The notes beneath the pieces were generated by a model, which was not told the DNA's origin, did no database searches, and saw nothing but the letters and a program-made list of their open reading frames with translations. The translations under genes and the position numbers were made by a program. Positions 13,554-16,963 of a stretch of DNA of 16,963 nt are shown here, piece after piece. The stretch comes from Patescibacteria group bacterium. GTDB taxonomy: Bacteria > Patescibacteriota > Patescibacteriia > UBA9934. The number at the start of each line of letters is the position of its first letter. Positions within the stretch are counted from its first letter, which is position 1. The stretch spans positions 1-16,963 of the forward strand of contig JAUPWK010000040.1 of NCBI GenBank assembly GCA_030916555.1. The letters run 5' to 3'.

Positions 13554-16500
13554 ATGAAACGCTTCATTGCTGCGGTCTCGGTGTTCGCGATGTTCTTAAA
13601 TGTTTTGCCGCTTCAAGCTGCGCATGCAGCTGGTCCGCAGTCCGCATTTTCATTGACGGGCTTCCGTTTGCCACCATCAGTTACCGCCGTTTTTAACGGC
13701 GCCCAGCAAGAGGGGGCAGGCTCCTTCCAAAATGGTTTGGTTGGTGCATATGCCGAAGGTATGTGCGTGCCGATGTATGCTGAGGTGAGTAACAACTCAA
13801 GCACACCCGCTCTTGAGATGTATTTGAACATTAACTACGATTATTTCCGTGCTGCTACCGGAGTGGTGGGCTATCAGGGGCTTGAGACGTATAGCTTCAA
13901 TCACGGGATTACGAACCCAAACGTAGCTGACAACTTGGACGATTTTAGCTTTACAGGTGCTGACCTTACATCTGTGACGAGTTTTCCGTTGGTTGGTGGT
14001 TCTAGCGTGTCTGCCTTAGTAAATGGGCCATTTTTTGGTGAAGGTGATCCGTTGGTCCCAAGTAATCCAAATCGCTACTATCACATTGTTCTTCAGAACG
14101 TGCCTGCAAACGCACAGGTGCTCGTTCCATTTTGTGGTCGCTTGAGTGAGATGGCGGGTCAATACAGCAATGGCGCTGATTTACACATCTCGTTAGCCGA
14201 GGATGGTCGTGAGACGGTTTCTGCAAACCCACGTAACTTTACTCGTGACGCTCACGAGACAGCATCTATTCAGGGTATCGTTTATAACGATGCGGACCAA
14301 AGTTTGGATTTTAATGAGGATCCCTCCTTCCTTTATTCTGGACACACGGTGCGACTTTACGATGAAAGCTATCAGCTGATCGATAGCATGACGACTGGCG
14401 TGACGGATAGCAATACGAACCCATTGTTTTTCTCTGGCAGCGTTTTTCCTGGCCAATATCGTTTTAACAACCTCCCACCGGCTTACTACTATGTATGCGA
14501 ACAGCCGCCGGCAGGAGCTGGTTGGACGCGCATCTCTCCTGATGGTGCAGACATGGATTTGGATGCGAACGCGCACAGCCTCGATCCCGTCACTTCTTTT
14601 GGCATTATCACGATGATTCAGGGTTTTGTGGGTAATGGAACCGAATGGTGTTACGGTATTAACATGACGTCCGTTCTCAACCAGGACTACATGCGCTTTG
14701 GTTTGAACTATGAAGAACCAGCCGAACCAACGACTGCCACTTTGACTATCATTAAGCAGGTTGTTGGTAGCAATGAGGAAGTTGGTCATTTCTCCTACAA
14801 ACTTGACGTAAACCATGCTCCGGGCGCGATTAATACCGTTTTCGTTGACGGTGGTACGCAGGTTGAGCTGACTGCCGGTGACAATTACGAAGTCCGCGAA
14901 AATGAAGCTGTTGGTTACATTCAAACGGAGAGCGATGATTGCGAAGGCACGATTGTGGCCGGTCAGGATGTTACTTGCGTCATTACGAATACCTACAATC
15001 CAACAGGTACGATCACCGTCTTGAAAGAGCTGCCAAATGATAACGGTGGTACGGAAGCGGTATCTGACTTTATCCTGTACTTGAATGGCGATTCTGTTCA
15101 GTCGGGTGTTACAAATACGTTTGCTCCTGGCACATTCACTTTGTCAGAGGCATGGGCAAATAACCATTACAATTATTTCCCAAACACGAATTCTATAGAT
15201 GAGTGGTACGACGTCACGTATTCCTGCGTTGATGGCAATATCGTGACTACGAGCCCGGTGATTGTTTTGGAGGATGGTCATGATGTTGTGTGCACCATCA
15301 CGAATGACGACATTGCTCCAGAGGTTACCGTAATCAAGCACGTTGTTGGTGGCGGTCCGCTTGTGGCTTCTGATTTTGACATGAATGTCACTGCCACGAA
15401 TCCAAGCTCGGCAACCTTCCCAGGTTCTGAGACGGGAACAGTAGTCACCATTAATCCAGGCTCTTTCAGTCTTGACGAGTCGTCAGTGGCTCCAGAGGCT
15501 CAAGATTACGTTTCCGACATTCCTGATGAGTGTCTGAACGCCACACTTGGGTTGGGCGATACGTTGACCTGTACGATTACAAATACTTACGCTCCGCTGC
15601 CGGTAGATGCCGCAGATGGCTTGCTTCAAGGCGTCCTTTATAAGGATATGAACGGTAACGGTACGTATGACGAGGGTCATCCAAGTCTGCCGTACCGCGT
15701 CAATAATGTTGACGTTACTTTGTACGATAGCGCTTTTACAATGGTAAAAACCATGGATTCCGGTGTGGCTACGGTTGATTCCGGTCCAGTAGTGAAGGGT
15801 CAGTATCGTTTCCGAGATTTGGAAGCCGGCACATATTATGTGTGTATTCAGGGATTGGATCCAAACGCTTGGGAGCAGACGTCACCTTCGATTGGTTTTG
15901 TTGATCCAGTATTATCTGCAAGTACGAATGTAAGTTCAGTTGCTGATCCAAATACGTCTGGTCAGTATTGTTACGAGGTTGAGTTGGCAGAAAGTCAGCA
16001 CCAGCTTCGGTTGCGTTTTGGCGCTCAACCAGCCACGGTTGTTGTAAATCCTGGCCAGTGCGTTGGCGGTGAATTAGTGCAAAACGGCAGTTTCGAGTCT
16101 CCAGTCGTTGATCCTAACGCTTCCCGTGGCGGAACCTGGGATAATTTCGTGGATGGCACTGTCGATTTATTCTGGCGCGTGCTCGGACTTGATGATTCTG
16201 CTCCATCTGGTTTAGAGGTTCAGGCTGGTTATGCCGGCTGGACACCATCAAACGGTAACCAGTTTGTTGAGCTAGACGGCGACGAACCAAATATCATTTC
16301 GCAAGAACTCGATACCGTTCCAGGAGTTGAGTACACCTTGAGCTTTGATTTCTCTGCTCGACCAGAGACGGTTGCTGCAAATAACGCTGTAGAGGTTTTC
16401 TGGGAAGGGGATTCACTTGGAACAATTACTGCAACTACTGACATTCATGGAAATACAGACTGGAGTCAGCACATCTTTACGGTAACCGCTTCAGGCGAGA

Positions 16501-16963
16501 CTGCGACGTTAGCCTTTGCTGATCGTGGTGCTACGGCGGATTCACTTGGATCTTTCGTTGATAACGTAAGCGTTTCTTGTGGCGACGCGCCATCGAACCA
16601 GGGCTTGCTCACTTTGGTCTTGAACGTGACGAATGACGATGGGGGCACGGCTCAGGCTTCTGATTTCCACTTCAATTTAGTAGATACACTGGCTACGCAG
16701 AGCATCCCGGGAGATGAGACGGGGCTGACCGCTCCAGCTGTCGGCGCATATACTGCATTGCTCGTTGGCGATATGTCTGGGTATGTTGTCGATACATCGG
16801 ATCCAGACTGCAGTGGGATCATGCCTGTAGGCGCTCACCTGACGTGTACCGTTACGTTGAATGATACTGATGTGGTGAGAATCACCGAACCTGTTACGCC
16901 GGTACTTGCGTGTGTGGAGGATGCTGGTAATGGTTACTTGATGGCCCATTTTGGCTACGTAAA
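13554..16963 (+). CDS. Very large secreted multi-domain surface protein, 3' end outside window
   Basis: Open without a stop from ATG 13554 to the window edge: at least 1136 residues. Residues 1-25 are a signal peptide (MKRFIAAVSVFAMFLNVLPL, cleavage after AHA). Then: an N-terminal region to about 235 with no family I recognise; a Cna-B/SdrD-type domain (about 240-320, GIVYNDADQSLDFNED calcium-loop-like); three SpaA-like domains (about 395-482, 484-585, 589-680); a second SdrD-type domain (690-772, YKDMNGNGTYDEG); a NGSFE-type DUF642/CBM-like jelly roll (838-1010); and a fourth SpaA-like repeat (1018-1105). Such proteins act as adhesins or surface stalks. Any anchor would lie beyond the edge. 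No Shine-Dalgarno. Domain limits are by eye. Confidence 0.85.
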   Translation, partial: MKRFIAAVSVFAMFLNVLPLQAAHAAGPQSAFSLTGFRLPPSVTAVFNGAQQEGAGSFQNGLVGAYAEGMCVPMYAEVSNNSSTPALEMYLNINYDYFRAATGVVGYQGLETYSFNHGITNPNVADNLDDFSFTGADLTSVTSFPLVGGSSVSALVNGPFFGEGDPLVPSNPNRYYHIVLQNVPANAQVLVPFCGRLSEMAGQYSNGADLHISLAEDGRETVSANPRNFTRDAHETASIQGIVYNDADQSLDFNEDPSFLYSGHTVRLYDESYQLIDSMTTGVTDSNTNPLFFSGSVFPGQYRFNNLPPAYYYVCEQPPAGAGWTRISPDGADMDLDANAHSLDPVTSFGIITMIQGFVGNGTEWCYGINMTSVLNQDYMRFGLNYEEPAEPTTATLTIIKQVVGSNEEVGHFSYKLDVNHAPGAINTVFVDGGTQVELTAGDNYEVRENEAVGYIQTESDDCEGTIVAGQDVTCVITNTYNPTGTITVLKELPNDNGGTEAVSDFILYLNGDSVQSGVTNTFAPGTFTLSEAWANNHYNYFPNTNSIDEWYDVTYSCVDGNIVTTSPVIVLEDGHDVVCTITNDDIAPEVTVIKHVVGGGPLVASDFDMNVTATNPSSATFPGSETGTVVTINPGSFSLDESSVAPEAQDYVSDIPDECLNATLGLGDTLTCTITNTYAPLPVDAADGLLQGVLYKDMNGNGTYDEGHPSLPYRVNNVDVTLYDSAFTMVKTMDSGVATVDSGPVVKGQYRFRDLEAGTYYVCIQGLDPNAWEQTSPSIGFVDPVLSASTNVSSVADPNTSGQYCYEVELAESQHQLRLRFGAQPATVVVNPGQCVGGELVQNGSFESPVVDPNASRGGTWDNFVDGTVDLFWRVLGLDDSAPSGLEVQAGYAGWTPSNGNQFVELDGDEPNIISQELDTVPGVEYTLSFDFSARPETVAANNAVEVFWEGDSLGTITATTDIHGNTDWSQHIFTVTASGETATLAFADRGATADSLGSFVDNVSVSCGDAPSNQGLLTLVLNVTNDDGGTAQASDFHFNLVDTLATQSIPGDETGLTAPAVGAYTALLVGDMSGYVVDTSDPDCSGIMPVGAHLTCTVTLNDTDVVRITEPVTPVLACVEDAGNGYLMAHFGYV

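Noticed and set aside
1..16963. CRISPR array, integron attC sites, reverse transcriptase or transposase
   Set aside because: No regularly spaced direct repeats, no attC-type core pairs that I could find, and no such protein in any frame.

Overview
The window looks like part of a Patescibacteria (CPR) genome using the standard bacterial code; TGA, TAG and TAA all act as stops. This rests on the gene set (DUF4012 protein, single-chain glycyl-tRNA synthetase, short zinc-ribbon L33, Cna-B/SpaA-type surface protein, SGNH hydrolase with a membrane anchor) and on the near absence of Shine-Dalgarno sequences ahead of the native genes. The phylum is an inference; no 16S gene is present.

Layout. (1) 1-3963: a plus-strand envelope cluster in tight succession: the end of a DUF4012 protein, an MreB-like actin, a GT4 glycosyltransferase and a TrmB-type regulator. 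(2) 3964-5143: an atypical islet. It holds two overlapping small minus-strand genes with about 90% G/C at third codon positions and a textbook AAGGAGG ribosome site, read away from a 298-nt stretch (4700-4997) that folds into two long hairpins sharing a strand. G-U pairs in both hairpins point to a plus-strand RNA. This is the part of the window most likely to hold something undescribed. (3) 5144-12096: plus-strand housekeeping genes: holB (DNA polymerase III delta'), a beta-propeller lipoprotein, frr, glyQS, an M16 zinc peptidase, tpiA and a membrane-anchored TPR protein. (4) 12122-13451: minus strand: an SGNH hydrolase, then tRNA-Thr(UGU), tRNA-Tyr(GUA), tRNA-Thr(GGU), then rpmG with its own promoter. 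A perfect 38-bp palindrome, holding most or all of the stop codons of both convergent genes, separates rpmG from the TPR gene. (5) 13554-16963: the first 1136 residues of a very large secreted, multi-domain surface protein that runs off the right edge.

Several minus-strand promoters are close to consensus (SGNH gene, tRNA cluster, rpmG). holB has an extended -10 box so near its ATG that its mRNA is probably leaderless. The envelope cluster, the SGNH enzyme and the surface protein share a cell-surface theme; the middle block is translation, replication and central metabolism. All calls come from reading the sequence by eye; no database or folding program was run.
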